A DNA stretch of 64,000 nt from Kiritimatiellia bacterium. Its GTDB lineage: Bacteria; Verrucomicrobiota; Kiritimatiellia; UBA8416; YA12-FULL-48-11. Location: contig JAQUPZ010000003.1 in NCBI GenBank assembly GCA_028716365.1, positions 372,001 through 436,000 on the forward strand, in the 5' to 3' direction. The position numbers were made by a program, and so were the translations under genes. Of this stretch, positions 63,509 through 64,000 are shown one piece after another; the first letter of the stretch is position 1; every line of letters begins with the position of its first letter. Below the pieces are notes generated by a model, which searched no databases, was not told where the DNA came from, and saw nothing but the letters and a program-made list of their open reading frames with translations.

Positions 63509-64000
63509 TTACACAAGCCCCTGAGCCAGCATCGAGTCGGCGACCTTGATAAATCCGGCAATATTTGCACCGGCAACAAAGTTGCCCGGGCAACCGTATT
63601 CGTCGGCCGCTTCCTTGCATTGCGTGTAAATGCTCTGCATAATACGCTTAAGCTTGGCATCGGTTTCTTCAAAGGTCCAGCTAAGACGCATACTGTTCTG
63701 GGCCATTTCCAATCCGCTTGTTGCAACGCCGCCTGCGTTTGCTGCCTTTGCAGGACTAAAGAGAACTTTTGCCTTTAGGAATGTATCGACGGCTTCCGGT
63801 GTAGATGGCATGTTGGCGCCTTCACCAACTGCCTTAACGCCGTTTTTGATCAGTTTCTTCGCATCATCGCCGTTTAATTCGTTCTGGGTTGCATTTGGCA
63901 TTGCTATATCGCAGGGGACGCTCCACACGTTCTTTGCACTGCCGGCATCAGTGTATGATGACGATTTAACTTCAGCAGTGTATTCCTTGATACGACCACG
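63509..64000 (-). CDS. gdhA: NADP-type glutamate dehydrogenase, 5' end outside window
   Basis: The last 163 codons of a glutamate dehydrogenase, open to the window edge. The visible part contains VWSVPCDIAMPNATQNEL, then VGEGANMPSTPEAVDTF and SPAKAANAGGVATSGLEMAQN, all hallmarks of the hexameric NADP-dependent type, and the usual C-terminus with GANIAGFIKVADSMLAQGLV. It makes glutamate from 2-oxoglutarate and ammonia. It lies 125 bp upstream of the DUF1846 gene on the same strand. Confidence 0.95.
   Translation of the reverse strand, partial: RGRIKEYTAEVKSSSYTDAGSAKNVWSVPCDIAMPNATQNELNGDDAKKLIKNGVKAVGEGANMPSTPEAVDTFLKAKVLFSPAKAANAGGVATSGLEMAQNSMRLSWTFEETDAKLKRIMQSIYTQCKEAADEYGCPGNFVAGANIAGFIKVADSMLAQGLV

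Overview
The window reads as chromosomal DNA of an uncultured or little-studied bacterium, most likely of the PVC superphylum close to Kiritimatiellota, Lentisphaerota or Verrucomicrobiota. The evidence is the mix of secreted proteins: a short secreted family with a VNVVGY-type N-terminus, a PEP-CTERM protein, a giant autotransporter-repeat/DUF2341/LamG protein, GH99-like (WbsX), DUF4838, heparinase II/III and ceramidase-like proteins. Short palindromic repeats litter the gaps. The phylum is inferred from gene content, not proven. Standard bacterial signals are present: SD-preceded ATG/GTG starts, TGA used as a normal stop, and a tmRNA with tag ANEELALAA.

Layout. 1-6 kb: housekeeping genes (NifU-like scaffold, Pcm, acylphosphatase, DUF2007-like), tmRNA, a truncated GIY-YIG gene, then on the minus strand cysK followed by a three-domain fusion (cyclic-nucleotide sensor + acetate kinase + PduL phosphotransacylase). 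6-12 kb: two signal-bearing sugar-related proteins, a NarL-type two-component pair, and an HPr-like protein that lacks both phosphorylation residues. 12-25 kb: one 13-kb gene for a secreted modular protein. 25-39 kb: polysaccharide and sugar functions (putative glycosidase, PIG-L deacetylase, parallel beta-helix protein, DUF4838, heparinase II/III, then DegT aminotransferase, Gfo/Idh/MocA oxidoreductase, ceramidase-like hydrolase). 39-45 kb, minus strand: U32 peptidase, sodium:solute symporter, HypB, prepilin peptidase, AroE. 45.8-50.6 kb, minus strand: leuA, ilvN, ilvB, a four-helix-bundle gene, and a leader peptide with transcription attenuator. 50.8-57 kb, plus strand: two paralogous secreted proteins, the VNVVGY protein, the PEP-CTERM protein, and a membrane/spermidine-synthase-like/TPR fusion. 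57.8-64 kb, minus strand: rRNA pseudouridine synthase, carB, a DUF1846 protein and the 3' part of gdhA.

The main observations are three. First, the ilv-leu operon begins with an apparent Val/Leu-rich leader peptide and a textbook antiterminator/terminator pair, and a roughly 500-bp unit bounded by 33-bp inverted repeats and carrying only a four-helix-bundle (S23/IVP-like) gene sits between that attenuator and ilvB. Second, the CNB-AckA-PduL fusion puts the acetate/acetyl-CoA interconversion in one polypeptide next to cysK, an enzyme that releases acetate. Third, several dispersed repeat families are visible by eye and paired within the window. All functional assignments rest on motifs read from the translations; no database search was possible.
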